Counted from the stretch's first letter, positions 1 through 9,565 are shown. The stretch is 64,000 bases of DNA from Streptomyces sp. ISL-87 (GCF_018614095.1 NZ_JAGGOY010000083.1:1-64000), one strand, 5' to 3'. Notes: generated by a model from the letters alone, not told the origin. Numbers and translations are program-made.

Positions 1-3
1 GCC

Positions 4-38
4 CCCGTGCCGGCCCCGGGCGCCCGTGCCGGCCCCGG
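4..38 (+). repeat. short tandem direct repeat upstream of rel
   Basis: A 16-base GC-rich unit beginning CCCGTGCCGG occurs at 4-19 and again at 23-38, a period of 19. It lies in non-coding, very GC-rich DNA at the window edge. No function is apparent. Confidence 0.5.
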
Positions 39-78
39 TGCCCGGTGCGGCGCCGTGGCCGGGGCCCGGGGCCCGGGA

Positions 79-108
79 CCCCGCGCCTCGAACGCCGGCG
101 AGGCCGGA
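79..108 (+). repeat. dispersed intergenic repeat, copy 1
   Basis: A 30-base element centred on ACGCCGGCGAGGC. Close copies lie at 11065-11094, 37913-37942 and 52844-52873, all non-coding and in the same orientation. This copy sits just upstream of rel. I recall similar short intergenic repeats in many Streptomyces genomes; their function is unknown. Confidence 0.7.
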
Positions 109-224
109 ACTTCCAGGTGCGGTGAGGTCCTGCCCGGGGGCCACGGGGAACGGGGTTGGGCAACCCTCGCTACCATGGTTTATCCGGACCTGACCGGGGC
201 ACCGGATCCGCTTGAGGAGCGCTC

Positions 225-2666
225 TTGCCAGACGAGGTCCAGCCACTCTCCGCCGCGCAGCCCGACCCGCAGGCCGAGCAGGCCACGGCGGCCGCCGCCA
301 CGCCCCCGCCGGCGCCGCCGGTCAAGCCCGTGCCGCCGGTCAAGCCCGCGCCGCTGAAGTCGGCCGGGTCCTCCAATCGGGTGCGCGCCCGTCTCGCCCG
401 TCTCGGGGTCCAGCGTTCCAACCCGTACAACCCGGTACTGGAGCCCCTGCTCCGCATAGTCCGCAGCAATGACCCGAAGATCGAGACGGCCACGCTGCGC
501 CAGATCGAGCAGGCGTACCAGGTCGCGGAGCGCTGGCACCGCGGCCAGAAGCGCAAGAGCGGCGACCCGTACATCACCCACCCGCTCGCCGTGACGACCA
601 TCCTCGCCGAGCTGGGTATGGACCCCGCGACGCTGATGGCGGGCCTGCTGCACGACACCGTCGAGGACACCGAGTACGGGCTTGAGCAGCTGAGACGTGA
701 TTTCGGCGACGCCGTGGCGCTGCTCGTCGACGGCGTCACCAAGCTCGACCGGGTCAAGTTCGGCGAGGCCGCGCAGGCCGAGACCGTCCGCAAGATGGTC
801 GTCGCCATGGCCAAGGATCCCCGGGTCCTCGTCATCAAGCTCGCCGACCGCCTGCACAACATGCGCACCATGCGCTACCTCAAGCGGGAGAAGCAGGAGA
901 AGAAGGCCCGCGAGACCCTTGAGATCTACGCCCCGCTGGCGCACCGGCTGGGCATGAACACGATCAAGTGGGAGCTTGAGGATCTCTCCTTCGCGATCCT
1001 CTACCCGAAGATGTACGACGAGATCGTCCGGCTCGTCGCCGAGCGGGCGCCGAAGCGGGACGAGTACCTCGCCGTCGTCACGGACGAGGTGCAGGCCGAC
1101 CTCAGGGCGGCCCGGATCAAGGCCACCGTCACCGGCCGGCCCAAGCACTACTACAGCGTGTACCAGAAGATGATCGTGCGAGGGCGCGACTTCGCGGAGA
1201 TCTACGACCTGGTGGGCATCCGGGTCCTCGTCGACACCGTCCGGGACTGCTACGCGGCCCTCGGTACGGTGCACGCGCGGTGGAATCCGGTCCCCGGCCG
1301 GTTCAAGGACTACATCGCGATGCCCAAGTTCAACATGTACCAGTCGCTGCACACGACGGTCATCGGGCCCAGCGGCAAGCCGGTCGAGCTCCAGATCCGC
1401 ACCTTCGACATGCACCGTCGCGCGGAATACGGCATCGCCGCGCACTGGAAGTACAAGCAGCAGACCGTCGCGGGCACCTCGAAGGTCCGTACCGACGTCC
1501 CGCAGGCCGCCAAGGGCAGCGCGGGCCAGGACACGGTCAACGACATGGCCTGGCTGCGGCAGTTGCTGGACTGGCAGAAGGAGACCGAGGACCCGGGCGA
1601 GTTCCTCGACTCGCTGCGCTTCGACCTGTCGCGCAACGAGGTCTTCGTCTTCACGCCGAAGGGCGACGTCATAGCGCTGCCCGCCGGCGCCACCTCGGTG
1701 GACTTCGCGTACGCCGTCCACACCGAGGTCGGCCACCGCACCATAGGGGCGCGGGTCAACGGGCGGCTCGTACCGCTCGAATCGACCCTCGACAACGGCG
1801 ACCTGGTCGAGGTCTTCACCTCCAAGGCCGAGGGCGCCGGCCCGTCCCGCGACTGGCTCGGGTTCGTCAAGTCCCCGCGGGCCCGCAACAAGATCCGCGC
1901 CTGGTTCTCGAAGGAGCGCCGCGACGAGGCCATCGAGCACGGCAAGGACGCCATCGCGCGGGCCATGCGCAAGCAGAACCTGCCGATCCAGCGCATCCTG
2001 ACCGGCGACTCGCTCGTCACCCTCGCGCACGAGATGCGCTACCCCGACATCTCCTCCCTGTACGCGGCGATCGGCGAGGGCCACGTGGCCGCGCAGGGCG
2101 TCGTACAGAAGCTGGTGCAGGCCCTCGGCGGCGAGGAAGCGGCCAACGAGGACATCGAGGAGAGCGTCTCGCCGTCGCGCGGCCGCAACAAGCGGCGCAG
2201 CAACGCCGACCCGGGTGTGGTCGTCAAGGGCGTCGACGACGTCTGGGTCAAGCTGGCCCGCTGCTGCACCCCGGTGCCGGGCGACCCGATCATCGGGTTC
2301 GTCACGCGCGGCAGTGGCGTATCGGTTCACCGCGCGGACTGCGTCAACGTGGACTCGCTCTCCCAGCAGCCCGAGCGGATGCTGGAGGTCGAGTGGGCGC
2401 CCACCCAGTCCTCCGTCTTCCTGGTCGCCATCCAGGTCGAGGCGCTGGACCGGTCCCGGCTGCTGTCGGATGTCACCCGGGTCCTCTCGGACCAGCACGT
2501 GAACATCCTCTCGGCGGCCGTGCAGACCTCCCGCGACCGGGTGGCCACCTCCCGGTTCACCTTCGAGATGGGCGACCCGAAGCACCTGGGGCACGTCCTG
2601 AAGGCCGTACGGGGCGTCGAGGGCGTGTACGACGTCTACCGCGTGACCTCGGCCCGCAGGCCGTAG
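225..2666 (+). CDS. relA: bifunctional (p)ppGpp synthetase/hydrolase (Rel/SpoT homologue)
   Basis: Makes and degrades the alarmone (p)ppGpp from GTP/GDP and ATP in the stringent response. The 813-residue protein has the full long-RSH order: HD hydrolase (LLHDTVED near residue 142), synthetase, TGS, a Cys-containing helical region (ARCCTPVPGD near 678) and a C-terminal ACT domain. The synthetase carries RFKD near residue 359, which is the RxKD form typical of bifunctional enzymes rather than monofunctional RelA. The intact HD/ED motif also predicts hydrolase activity. The first 65 residues are a variable Ala/Pro-rich tail. The start is TTG at 225, chosen for the GAGGAG at about 214-219. A strong hairpin follows the stop. 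Confidence 0.97.
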   Translation: MPDEVQPLSAAQPDPQAEQATAAAATPPPAPPVKPVPPVKPAPLKSAGSSNRVRARLARLGVQRSNPYNPVLEPLLRIVRSNDPKIETATLRQIEQAYQVAERWHRGQKRKSGDPYITHPLAVTTILAELGMDPATLMAGLLHDTVEDTEYGLEQLRRDFGDAVALLVDGVTKLDRVKFGEAAQAETVRKMVVAMAKDPRVLVIKLADRLHNMRTMRYLKREKQEKKARETLEIYAPLAHRLGMNTIKWELEDLSFAILYPKMYDEIVRLVAERAPKRDEYLAVVTDEVQADLRAARIKATVTGRPKHYYSVYQKMIVRGRDFAEIYDLVGIRVLVDTVRDCYAALGTVHARWNPVPGRFKDYIAMPKFNMYQSLHTTVIGPSGKPVELQIRTFDMHRRAEYGIAAHWKYKQQTVAGTSKVRTDVPQAAKGSAGQDTVNDMAWLRQLLDWQKETEDPGEFLDSLRFDLSRNEVFVFTPKGDVIALPAGATSVDFAYAVHTEVGHRTIGARVNGRLVPLESTLDNGDLVEVFTSKAEGAGPSRDWLGFVKSPRARNKIRAWFSKERRDEAIEHGKDAIARAMRKQNLPIQRILTGDSLVTLAHEMRYPDISSLYAAIGEGHVAAQGVVQKLVQALGGEEAANEDIEESVSPSRGRNKRRSNADPGVVVKGVDDVWVKLARCCTPVPGDPIIGFVTRGSGVSVHRADCVNVDSLSQQPERMLEVEWAPTQSSVFLVAIQVEALDRSRLLSDVTRVLSDQHVNILSAAVQTSRDRVATSRFTFEMGDPKHLGHVLKAVRGVEGVYDVYRVTSARRP

Positions 2667-2675
2667 GGCCGGCTC

Positions 2676-2724
2676 GATGTGACGGCGGGCGTGACCCCTC
2701 GGGGGTCGCGCCCACCGTCACATC
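2676..2724. terminator. bidirectional hairpin terminator between rel and the mannosyltransferase gene
   Basis: Near-perfect inverted repeat GATGTGACGG...CCGTCACATC with an inner GACCCC/GGGGTC stem and 2-base loop, lying between convergent genes. There is no long U-run, as usual for Streptomyces. Confidence 0.75.
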
Positions 2725-2733
2725 CGGGGCCGG

Positions 2734-3987
2734 TCAGGGGCAGCCCCACCAGACGAAGTTGAGGTTGCCCCCGAACAGGGACGACAGGGCGGTGGCGGAG
2801 CCGACGATCCACAGCACCGTGCTCCGGCGGGCCCGGGCGAGGGCCAGGGCGAACGGGAAGAGCAGCGGGAACGCCGGGAGGATGAAGCGCATCTTGGAGA
2901 AGTAGAAGCCCGCGCCGCCCAGCGCGATGAGCATGATCACCGCGGTGAAGATCCACACGACGGCCGGGGGCCGCCGCCTGCGCGTCATGATCACGAAGAG
3001 GACCGCCGCCGTGACGACCGTGACCGAGACCGTCACGTGGTTCAAGGTGGTGTGCACCTCGGTGAAGGTCCTCCACAGGTTGGCCACGGTGTCGAAGCCG
3101 CCGTCGAAGACCGAACCCCACCGGCGCTGGAGCTCGAAGTAGCCGTCCCAGCGCCCGAAGTGGTATCCGACGAACCCCACGTACCCCAGCCAGCCCAGCG
3201 GGGCGATGGCGGCGGCCGCCACCATCCGGCCCACGCGCGGGCGTTTGGCGCGGCGCCCGCGGCGCCACTGGAGGAACTCCCAGAGCGCGGACAGCGCCAC
3301 GGCGGCGACGATGGACAGGCCCGACGGACGGGTGGCGCCGGCGACCAGCGCCAGTACGCCGGCGGTGAGCCACGCCCTCGACATCACCGCGTACATCGCC
3401 CAGACCGACAGCGCGAGGAACAAGGGCTCGGTGTACGCCATCGACTGCACCAGCGCGGCGGGCACGATCGCGAACAGGGCGCAGGTGAAGAAGGCGACCC
3501 GGCGGCCGTAGATCTTGTCGGTGACCGCGAAGATCCCCCATGCCGCCACGACCGAGGCGACGAGCCCGAGCCCCACCGCCGCCCAGACCACGGGTAAGCC
3601 GGTGAGGTACGAGAGGTACCGGACCGCCATCGGGAAGACGGGGAAGAACGCCAGCTGGCAGCCCGGGCCCGCCTGAGCGCACGGCGACGGCGATGCCATC
3701 GCCGTGGTGAGGCCGCTCTCCGCGATGTGCACGTAATACACCGCGTCCCAGCGCCCGCCGAGGATCTCGAGCGGCCGTACACCCTTGGCATGGGCCCAGA
3801 CCGCCATCACCGCGAGCCCGACGGCGCGCAGGGCGACGTGGATCAGGAGTGCCTTGCGGGCCCGCTTCAGATGGGCGAGAACGCCACGCCCTACGTCCCG
3901 AAGACCGGAGCCCCTCGTGGTGGAGACCGGCGGGCGGCCGGCGAGAAGGGTGTCTGGAGCATCGGCTCGTATGTGGGTATGCGTCAC
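2734..3987 (-). CDS. PIG-V-like integral membrane mannosyltransferase
   Basis: A 417-residue membrane protein with about nine to ten hydrophobic segments. It resembles the bacterial relatives of GPI mannosyltransferase 2 (PIG-V): a loop after the first membrane helix carries GGRWDAVYYVHIAESG with the Asp expected of GT-C glycosyltransferases, and TEPLFLALSVWAMY follows later. It probably transfers mannose from a polyprenyl donor outside the membrane; donor and acceptor cannot be read from sequence. The frame stays open to 4179 but runs through the terminator of the next gene, so the GTG at 3987 (VTHTHIRADAP) is preferred; no clear Shine-Dalgarno precedes it. Convergent with rel. Confidence 0.8.
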   Translation of the reverse strand: MTHTHIRADAPDTLLAGRPPVSTTRGSGLRDVGRGVLAHLKRARKALLIHVALRAVGLAVMAVWAHAKGVRPLEILGGRWDAVYYVHIAESGLTTAMASPSPCAQAGPGCQLAFFPVFPMAVRYLSYLTGLPVVWAAVGLGLVASVVAAWGIFAVTDKIYGRRVAFFTCALFAIVPAALVQSMAYTEPLFLALSVWAMYAVMSRAWLTAGVLALVAGATRPSGLSIVAAVALSALWEFLQWRRGRRAKRPRVGRMVAAAAIAPLGWLGYVGFVGYHFGRWDGYFELQRRWGSVFDGGFDTVANLWRTFTEVHTTLNHVTVSVTVVTAAVLFVIMTRRRRPPAVVWIFTAVIMLIALGGAGFYFSKMRFILPAFPLLFPFALALARARRSTVLWIVGSATALSSLFGGNLNFVWWGCP

Positions 3988-4109
3988 ATTCAATCCTGGT
4001 CGTCGCCCGGCAGAAGGCCGCCAGCCGTACCCGCGGCACCGAACCACGGTACACAGACGCCAGTTGCTCCCCACGTGCACCATGTGTGCAAACCACGTAA
4101 CAAAAAAGA

Positions 4110-4140
4110 CGGGCACCACCGGAGACCCCGGTGATGCCCG
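4110..4140 (-). terminator. intrinsic terminator of the DUF349 gene
   Basis: Stem CGGGCACCACCGG / CCGGTGATGCCCG (one mismatch, 5-base loop). On the minus strand it is followed by a run of six U (A-run at 4102-4107), making it a classical rho-independent terminator. Confidence 0.85.
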
Positions 4141-4159
4141 CCCTACGGTGTACGGGGCG

Positions 4160-5389
4160 TCAGCCGCCGAACTCCTCAAGCCCCTTGAGCGCCTGGTCCA
4201 GCAGAGCCTGACGGCCCTCCAGCTCCCGGGCCAGCTTGTCGGCCTTCGCGTTGTTGCCCGATGCGCGGGCCGCGTCGATCTGACCGCGCAGCTTGTCGAC
4301 CGCCGCCTGGAGCTGACCGGTCAGACCGGCCGCACGGGCCCGCGCCTCCGGGTTCGTACGGCGCCACTCGCCTTCCTCGGCCTCCTGGATGGCCCGCTCC
4401 ACGGTCTGCATCCGGCCCTCGACCTTGGGCCGGGCGTCGCGCGGCACGTGGCCGATGGCCTCCCAGCGCTCGTTGAGGGACCGGAACGCGGCACGGGCCG
4501 CCTTCAGGTCCGTCACCGGGACGAGCTTCTCGGCCTCGTCGGCCAGCTCCTCCTTCAGCTTCAGGTTCTCCACCTGCTCGGCGTCGCGCTCCGCGAAGAC
4601 CTCGCTGCGCGCCGCGAAGAACACGTCCTGGGCGCCGCGGAAACGGTTCCACAGGTCGTCCTCGGACTCGCGCTGCGCCCGGCCCGCCGCCTTCCAGTCC
4701 GCCATCAGCTCGCGGTAGCGGGCGGCCGTCGGACCCCAGTCCGTCGACTTCGACAGCGACTCGGCCTCCGCGACCAGCTTCTCCTTGGCCTTGCGGGCGT
4801 CCTCGCGCTGGGCGTCCAGCGAGGCGAAGTGCGCCTTGCGGCGCTTGGAGAAAGCGGAACGGGCATGCGAGAAGCGGTGCCACAGCTCGTCGTCCGACTT
4901 GCGGTCCAGACGCGGCAGACCCTTCCAGATGTCCACCAGGGCGCGCAGCCGCTCGCCGGCGCTGCGCCACTGGTCGCTCTGGGCCAGGCCCTCGGCCTCG
5001 ACGACCAGCGCGTCCTTGGCCGCGCGGGCCTCGTCCGTCTGCTTGGCCTTCTGGATCTTGCGCTCCTCGCGCCGCGAGTCCACCGTCGCGACCAGCTTGT
5101 CCAGCCGGACGCGCAGCGCCGCGAGGTCGCCCACGGCGTGGTGCTCGTCCACCTGCGTCCGCAGGTGGTCGATCGCGGTCTGGGCGTCCTTGGCGGACAG
5201 ATCGGTGGTCCGCACCCGCCGCTCAAGGAGGCCGATCTCGACTACCAGGCCCTCGTACTTGCGCTCGAAGTAGGCCAGAGCCTCCTCAGGGGTGCCCGCC
5301 TGCCACGAGCCGACGACCTGTTCGCCCTCGGCAGTACGCACGTACACGGTGCCCGTCTCGTCGACACGGCCCCACGGGTCGCTGCTCAC
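4160..5389 (-). CDS. DUF349 domain-containing protein
   Basis: A 409-residue, highly charged, mainly alpha-helical protein built from several DUF349 repeats, each with a Trp-containing W..A..R or LW.RFR core (DQWRSAGERLRAL, TDWGPTAARYREL, DDLWNRFRGAQDVF). The helices are predicted coiled coils. It has no signal peptide and no membrane segment. The molecular role of DUF349 proteins is not established. GTG at 5389 is chosen because GGAGGAG lies just upstream; the frame upstream lacks a plausible alternative. The gene shares orientation with the downstream-lying cyclophilin gene but is separated from it by 189 bases. Confidence 0.85.
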   Translation of the reverse strand: MSSDPWGRVDETGTVYVRTAEGEQVVGSWQAGTPEEALAYFERKYEGLVVEIGLLERRVRTTDLSAKDAQTAIDHLRTQVDEHHAVGDLAALRVRLDKLVATVDSRREERKIQKAKQTDEARAAKDALVVEAEGLAQSDQWRSAGERLRALVDIWKGLPRLDRKSDDELWHRFSHARSAFSKRRKAHFASLDAQREDARKAKEKLVAEAESLSKSTDWGPTAARYRELMADWKAAGRAQRESEDDLWNRFRGAQDVFFAARSEVFAERDAEQVENLKLKEELADEAEKLVPVTDLKAARAAFRSLNERWEAIGHVPRDARPKVEGRMQTVERAIQEAEEGEWRRTNPEARARAAGLTGQLQAAVDKLRGQIDAARASGNNAKADKLARELEGRQALLDQALKGLEEFGG

Positions 5390-5578
5390 AGCGCCTCCTC
5401 CACCTGATGCCTGTGAGGGGTTCACCCCCGGGCATCGTCCACAGTTTCCTGGGGCGGGCAGCGCCCGCCCTGCACAACGCCAACATAGGCGACCGCCGGG
5501 CCGGCTGTCCGCATCCCGCACGACGGAATATCGACGTACGGGCCGGAGGCCGGCCGGGCCCAGGGCCGCCGAAACCCG

Positions 5579-6364
5579 TCAGTTCTTGGTGACGACGCCC
5601 TTCTCGATGATCACGGCCTTCTTCGGGGCCCCGTCCTGGGCCCCGTCGGCCGTGCCCGTCTTCGCGATCTCCTCCAGGGCCTTCAGGCCCGCCGCGTCGA
5701 TCTTGCCGAAGGGGGTGTACGTGGGGGCCAGCGGGCTGTCCTTGTAGACGAGGAAGAACTGGCTGCCGCCGGAGCCGGGCTGGCCGGTATTGGCCATCGC
5801 CACCGTGCCCGCCGGGTAGATCACCTGGCCCTGCTCGTTGGCCTTGCCCAGGGCGTCGAGGTTCTCGTCCGGGATGGTGTAGCCGGGGCCGCCCGAGCCG
5901 GTGCCCTGGGGGTCGCCGCACTGGAGCACGAAGATCCCGCTGGTCGTCAGGCGGTGGCACTTGGTCTTGTCGAAGAAGCCCTTGTCGGCGAGGGACTTGA
6001 ACGAGTTGACCGTCTGCGGCGTCTTCGCCGCGTCCATCTCGAACTTGATCTCGCCCGCGCTCGTCTTCAGGTCGAAGGTGTACTTCGCCTTCTCGTCGAT
6101 CGCCATCGCCGGCGGGGACTGCTTGGGCGTGGGCGTGGCCGACGGGGTCGCCGCGCTGTCCTTGGTGTCCTTGTCCTTGTCCTTGTCCGTGTCGAACACG
6201 CCGCCCACGACGAGGCCGACCAGTGTCGCGACCACCACGGCCACCGCCGCGCCGATCACCGCGGTGCGCTGCCGCGCCTTCTGCCGGGCCTCGGCCCGGC
6301 GCTTCTGCTGGCGCTCGTACTTCTCCCTGGCGAGCTGTCGCCGCCGCTGATCGCTTGTGACCAC
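5579..6364 (-). CDS. membrane-anchored cyclophilin-type peptidyl-prolyl cis-trans isomerase
   Basis: Catalyses proline isomerisation during folding of exported proteins. The 261-residue protein has a basic N-terminus (residues 1-34), one membrane segment (AAVAVVVATLVGLVVGG, about 38-55), a Lys/Asp then Ser/Thr/Pro linker, and a cyclophilin domain from about residue 95 (HRLTTSGIFVLQCGDPQGTG, GGSQFFLVYKDS). The active-site Arg of the HR motif is present. Two Cys flanking that strand (TKCHRL, LQCGD) could form a disulfide, fitting an extracytoplasmic location. GTG start with GGAG about 8 bases upstream. The gene is divergent from the MBL hydrolase. Confidence 0.9.
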   Translation of the reverse strand: MVTSDQRRRQLAREKYERQQKRRAEARQKARQRTAVIGAAVAVVVATLVGLVVGGVFDTDKDKDKDTKDSAATPSATPTPKQSPPAMAIDEKAKYTFDLKTSAGEIKFEMDAAKTPQTVNSFKSLADKGFFDKTKCHRLTTSGIFVLQCGDPQGTGSGGPGYTIPDENLDALGKANEQGQVIYPAGTVAMANTGQPGSGGSQFFLVYKDSPLAPTYTPFGKIDAAGLKALEEIAKTGTADGAQDGAPKKAVIIEKGVVTKN

Positions 6365-6528
6365 CGGGTCGTCTCCTTGTACGTGTCTGGTACCGCTGTC
6401 CGGGCTGGGTTAGGCCGTACCGTATATGGGTTCGCTGTGTAATGAGCGGCGCCGGTAGGCTCTGATCAGCGGCATTCCGATACGGGGCCGCTGCTGAAGC
6501 TCCCGCCGGACGACGATTGAGGACGAAC

Positions 6529-7242
6529 GTGCTGATTGCCGGGTTCCCCGCCGGGGCCTGGGGGACCAACTGCTACATGGTCGCCCCCGCCGCCGGTGAG
6601 GAGTGCGTCATCATCGACCCGGGCCACCAGGCCACCCGGGGTGTCGAGGAGACGCTGAAGAAGCATCGGCTCAAGCCCGTCGCGGTCATCCTCACCCATG
6701 GCCACATCGATCATGTGGCCTCCGTGGTCCCGGTGTGCGGAGCACACGACGTACCGGCCTGGATCCACCCCGAGGACCGCTACATGATGAGCGACCCGGA
6801 GAAGGCCCTCGGCCGGTCCTTCGGGATGCCGCTCATGGGCGAGCTGACCGTGGGCGAGCCGGACGACGTCCGCGAGCTGACGGACGGCGCCCGGCTGAAG
6901 CTGGCCGGTCTGGACTTCACGGTCGCGCACGCGCCCGGCCATACCAAGGGGTCGGTGACCTTCCAGATGCCCGAGCTGGCCGACGTCCCGTCGGTCTTCT
7001 TCTCGGGCGACCTGCTCTTCGCCGGCTCCATCGGACGCACCGACCTGCCGGGCGGCTCCCACGCCGACATGCTTCAGTCGCTGGCCCGCGTGTGCCTGCC
7101 GCTGGACGACTCGACCGTGGTGCTGTCCGGCCACGGTGAACAGACCACCATCGGCCGCGAGCGCGCGACCAACCCGTATCTGCGGGAGGTCGCCGCCGGC
7201 CTGGAAGCGGGCGGGACCGCCGCTCCACGACGAGGAATGTGA
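6529..7242 (+). CDS. MBL-fold metallo-hydrolase (glyoxalase II-like)
   Basis: A compact 237-residue metallo-beta-lactamase-fold enzyme with all metal-ligand motifs: HGHIDH, the later His in HAPGHTKGS, the bridging Asp in FSGDLLF, and the last His in LSGHGEQT. The family includes thioester hydrolases such as glyoxalase II; the substrate is not deducible. The start is GTG at 6529, preceded by TGAGGAC; a TTG at 6517 would add four residues but overlaps that ribosome binding site. Its stop overlaps the first possible hisS start by four bases, suggesting co-transcription with hisS. Confidence 0.88.
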   Translation: MLIAGFPAGAWGTNCYMVAPAAGEECVIIDPGHQATRGVEETLKKHRLKPVAVILTHGHIDHVASVVPVCGAHDVPAWIHPEDRYMMSDPEKALGRSFGMPLMGELTVGEPDDVRELTDGARLKLAGLDFTVAHAPGHTKGSVTFQMPELADVPSVFFSGDLLFAGSIGRTDLPGGSHADMLQSLARVCLPLDDSTVVLSGHGEQTTIGRERATNPYLREVAAGLEAGGTAAPRRGM

Positions 7243-7253
7243 CGAGACTTTCC

Positions 7254-8513
7254 GTGAGTACCTTCAAGGCCCCCAAGGGCACGTACGACCTGATCCCGCC
7301 GTACTCGGCGAAGTACCTGGCCGTCCGGGACGCCATCTCCGGCCCCCTGCGGCTGTCCGGCTACGGGTACGTCGAGACGCCCGGCTTCGAGGACGTCGAC
7401 CTGTTCTCCCGCGGTGTCGGCGAGTCCACCGACATCGTGTCCAAGGAGATGTACACCCTCACGACGAAGGGCGGGGCCAACCTCGCACTGCGTCCCGAGG
7501 GCACCGCTTCCGTGCTGCGCGCGGCGCTGGAGGCCAACCTGCACAAGGCCGGCGGCCTGCCGGTCAAGCTCTGGTACTCGGGCTCGTACTACCGCTACGA
7601 GCGTCCGCAGAAGGGCCGCTACAGGCACTTCTCGCAGGTCGGCGCCGAGGCTATCGGTGCCGAGGACCCGGCTCTCGACGCCGAACTGATCATCCTGGCC
7701 GACCAGGCGTACCGCGCGCTCGGGCTGCGCAACTTCCGGATCCTGCTGAACTCGCTGGGCGACAAGGAGTGCCGTCCGGTGTACCGGGAGGCGCTGCAGT
7801 CGTTCCTGCGCGGGCTGGACCTGGACGAGGAGACCGTCCGCCGGGCCGAGATCAACCCGCTGCGCGTCCTCGACGACAAGCGGGCCGAGGTGCAGAAGCA
7901 GCTGGCCGGCGCGCCGATGCTGCGGGATTACCTGTGCGACGCGTGCAAGGCGTACCACGAGGAGGTGCGGGCCCTGGTGACGGCGGCCGGGGTCGCCTTC
8001 GAGGACGACGAGAAGCTGGTGCGCGGGCTGGACTACTACACCCGGACCACGTTCGAGTTCGTGCACGACGGTCTGGGCTCGCAGTCGGCGGTGGGCGGCG
8101 GCGGCCGCTACGACGGCCTGTCCGAGATGATCGGCGGACCGGCGCTGCCGTCGGTGGGCTGGGCGCTGGGCGTGGACCGTACGGTGCTGGCGCTGGAGGC
8201 GGAGGGCGTCGAGCTGGACATTCCGCCGGCGACGTCGGTGTTCGCGGTGGCGCTGGGTGAGGCGAAGCCGGTGCTGTTCGGGCTGGTCACGGAGCTGCGG
8301 CGGGCCGGTGTCGCGGCGGACATCTCGTACGGGGGCAAGGGCCTCAAGGGTGCGATGAAGGACGCCAACCGCAGCGGTGCCCGTTTCGCGGTGGTCGCGG
8401 GGGACCGTGACCTGGCGGAGGGTGTCGTCCAGCTGAAGGACATGGAGACCGGGGAGCAGTCCCCGGTGGCCCTGGCCGAGGTGGTCGAGGTGCTGCGGGC
8501 CAAGCTGGCCTGA
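7254..8513 (+). CDS. hisS: histidyl-tRNA synthetase
   Basis: Class II aminoacyl-tRNA synthetase charging tRNA-His. The 419-residue protein shows motif 2 and histidine-specific signatures (LRPEGTASVLRA, RGLDYYTRTTFEF, GGGGRYDGL) and a C-terminal anticodon-binding domain (GLKGAMKDANRSGARF). GTG at 7254 gives the usual VSTFKAPKGTYDL start; a GTG at 7239 would add five residues but has its purine-rich stretch only two bases upstream. It follows the MBL hydrolase gene without a gap. Confidence 0.97.
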   Translation: MSTFKAPKGTYDLIPPYSAKYLAVRDAISGPLRLSGYGYVETPGFEDVDLFSRGVGESTDIVSKEMYTLTTKGGANLALRPEGTASVLRAALEANLHKAGGLPVKLWYSGSYYRYERPQKGRYRHFSQVGAEAIGAEDPALDAELIILADQAYRALGLRNFRILLNSLGDKECRPVYREALQSFLRGLDLDEETVRRAEINPLRVLDDKRAEVQKQLAGAPMLRDYLCDACKAYHEEVRALVTAAGVAFEDDEKLVRGLDYYTRTTFEFVHDGLGSQSAVGGGGRYDGLSEMIGGPALPSVGWALGVDRTVLALEAEGVELDIPPATSVFAVALGEAKPVLFGLVTELRRAGVAADISYGGKGLKGAMKDANRSGARFAVVAGDRDLAEGVVQLKDMETGEQSPVALAEVVEVLRAKLA

Positions 8514-8836
8514 CCGTAGCCGCCTGCGCTGTGGGGCGGGGCCGGGGTTGTTCCGCTGCGCGGAGCATTCCCCGCCCCGCCCTTTCTCCGTTTCTCCCCC
8601 AGACTCCGTCCGGGGGGACCCCCCAGGGACTCCGCCGGGGCGGAGCTCCAGGGTGCTCTTGACCGCTGGTCGCGCTTGCGCTCGAGACCGACCAGAGGAA
8701 TCGCCTCGGACGGGTCGCGCGGCGCCGCATCTCCACCTCCGTGCGTACGTACTTATGTCCATCGAACGGTGGACGCACAGCTCGGTACGGCACAATGGCC
8801 GGTGCTTGATGACCTTGCAGATGTGGAGCGGGCGGT
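8514..8836. other. non-coding region between hisS and the VKOR gene
   Basis: 323 bases without a credible gene. It holds the hisS terminator-like hairpin (8533-8578), a GC-rich palindromic stretch at about 8596-8648 (CCGGGGGG A CCCCCC) typical of Streptomyces spacers, and presumably the VKOR promoter near 8765-8800 (TGGACG and CACAAT hexamers are visible, but the assignment is weak). Confidence 0.6.
8533..8578 (+). terminator. hairpin terminator downstream of hisS
   Basis: Outer stem GGGGCGGGG / CCCCGCCCC with an inner TTCCGC/GCGGAG element, followed by a pyrimidine-rich stretch. It lies 20 bases after the hisS stop. Confidence 0.6.
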
Positions 8837-9451
8837 ATGACGACGACGAGTGCTGGCGCAGACACCGCCCCGCGGACGGTCGGGGGCAGCCGGGCCCTGG
8901 CGCTGCTGCTGGTGATCACGGGGGCGGCGGGTCTGCTGGCCGCCTGGGTGATCACGATCGACAAGTTCAAGCTGCTGGAGGACCCGAACTTCACGCCGGG
9001 GTGCAGCCTCAACCCGATCGTCTCCTGCGGCAACATCATGAAGAGCGACCAGGCCTCCGCCTTCGGCTTCCCGAACCCGATGCTGGGGCTGGTCGCCTAC
9101 GGGATCGTGATCTGCGTCGGGATGAGCATGCTGGCCGGTGCCCGGTTCCGCGGCTGGTACTGGCTGACGCTGAACGCGGGCACGCTCTTCGGCGTCGTCT
9201 TCTGCGCCTGGCTGATGTACCAGTCGCTGTACAACATCAACTCGCTGTGCCTGTGGTGCAGCCTGGCGTGGGTCGCCACGATCTTCATGTTCTGGTACGT
9301 CACCTCGCACAACGTGCGGGAGGGGCTGCTGCCGGCCCCGGGCTGGCTGCGGGGCTTCCTCGACGAGTTCACCTGGGTCCTGCCCGTGCTGCACGTCGGG
9401 ATCATCGGGATGCTGATCCTGACCCGCTGGTGGGACTTCTGGACCTCCTGA
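8837..9451 (+). CDS. vitamin K epoxide reductase (VKOR) family membrane protein
   Basis: A 204-residue polytopic membrane protein of the bacterial VKOR family, which reoxidises DsbA-like partners with a quinone and so drives disulfide formation in exported proteins. The four key cysteines are present: the loop pair Cys56 and Cys64 (PGCSLNPIVSC) and the active-site CxxC Cys138-Cys141 (SLCLWC). About five hydrophobic segments follow a 20-residue cytoplasmic tail. No thioredoxin domain is fused. ATG start in a monocistronic position between spacers. Confidence 0.9.
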   Translation: MTTTSAGADTAPRTVGGSRALALLLVITGAAGLLAAWVITIDKFKLLEDPNFTPGCSLNPIVSCGNIMKSDQASAFGFPNPMLGLVAYGIVICVGMSMLAGARFRGWYWLTLNAGTLFGVVFCAWLMYQSLYNINSLCLWCSLAWVATIFMFWYVTSHNVREGLLPAPGWLRGFLDEFTWVLPVLHVGIIGMLILTRWWDFWTS

Positions 9452-9565
9452 GCCCGGGCGGTCCGGGCGGGCCGTGCGGTCCGGGCGGGCCGTGCGGTTC
9501 GGGTGGCCCGGGCCGGCCTGGGTGATCCAGCCCGTCCTGTCAGTGGCCTCGCTTAGGCTTCCGGT

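Noticed and set aside
180..2594. 804-codon minus-strand frame opposite rel
   Set aside because: Low-complexity shadow of the real gene, with no recognisable domain; rel itself is unambiguous.
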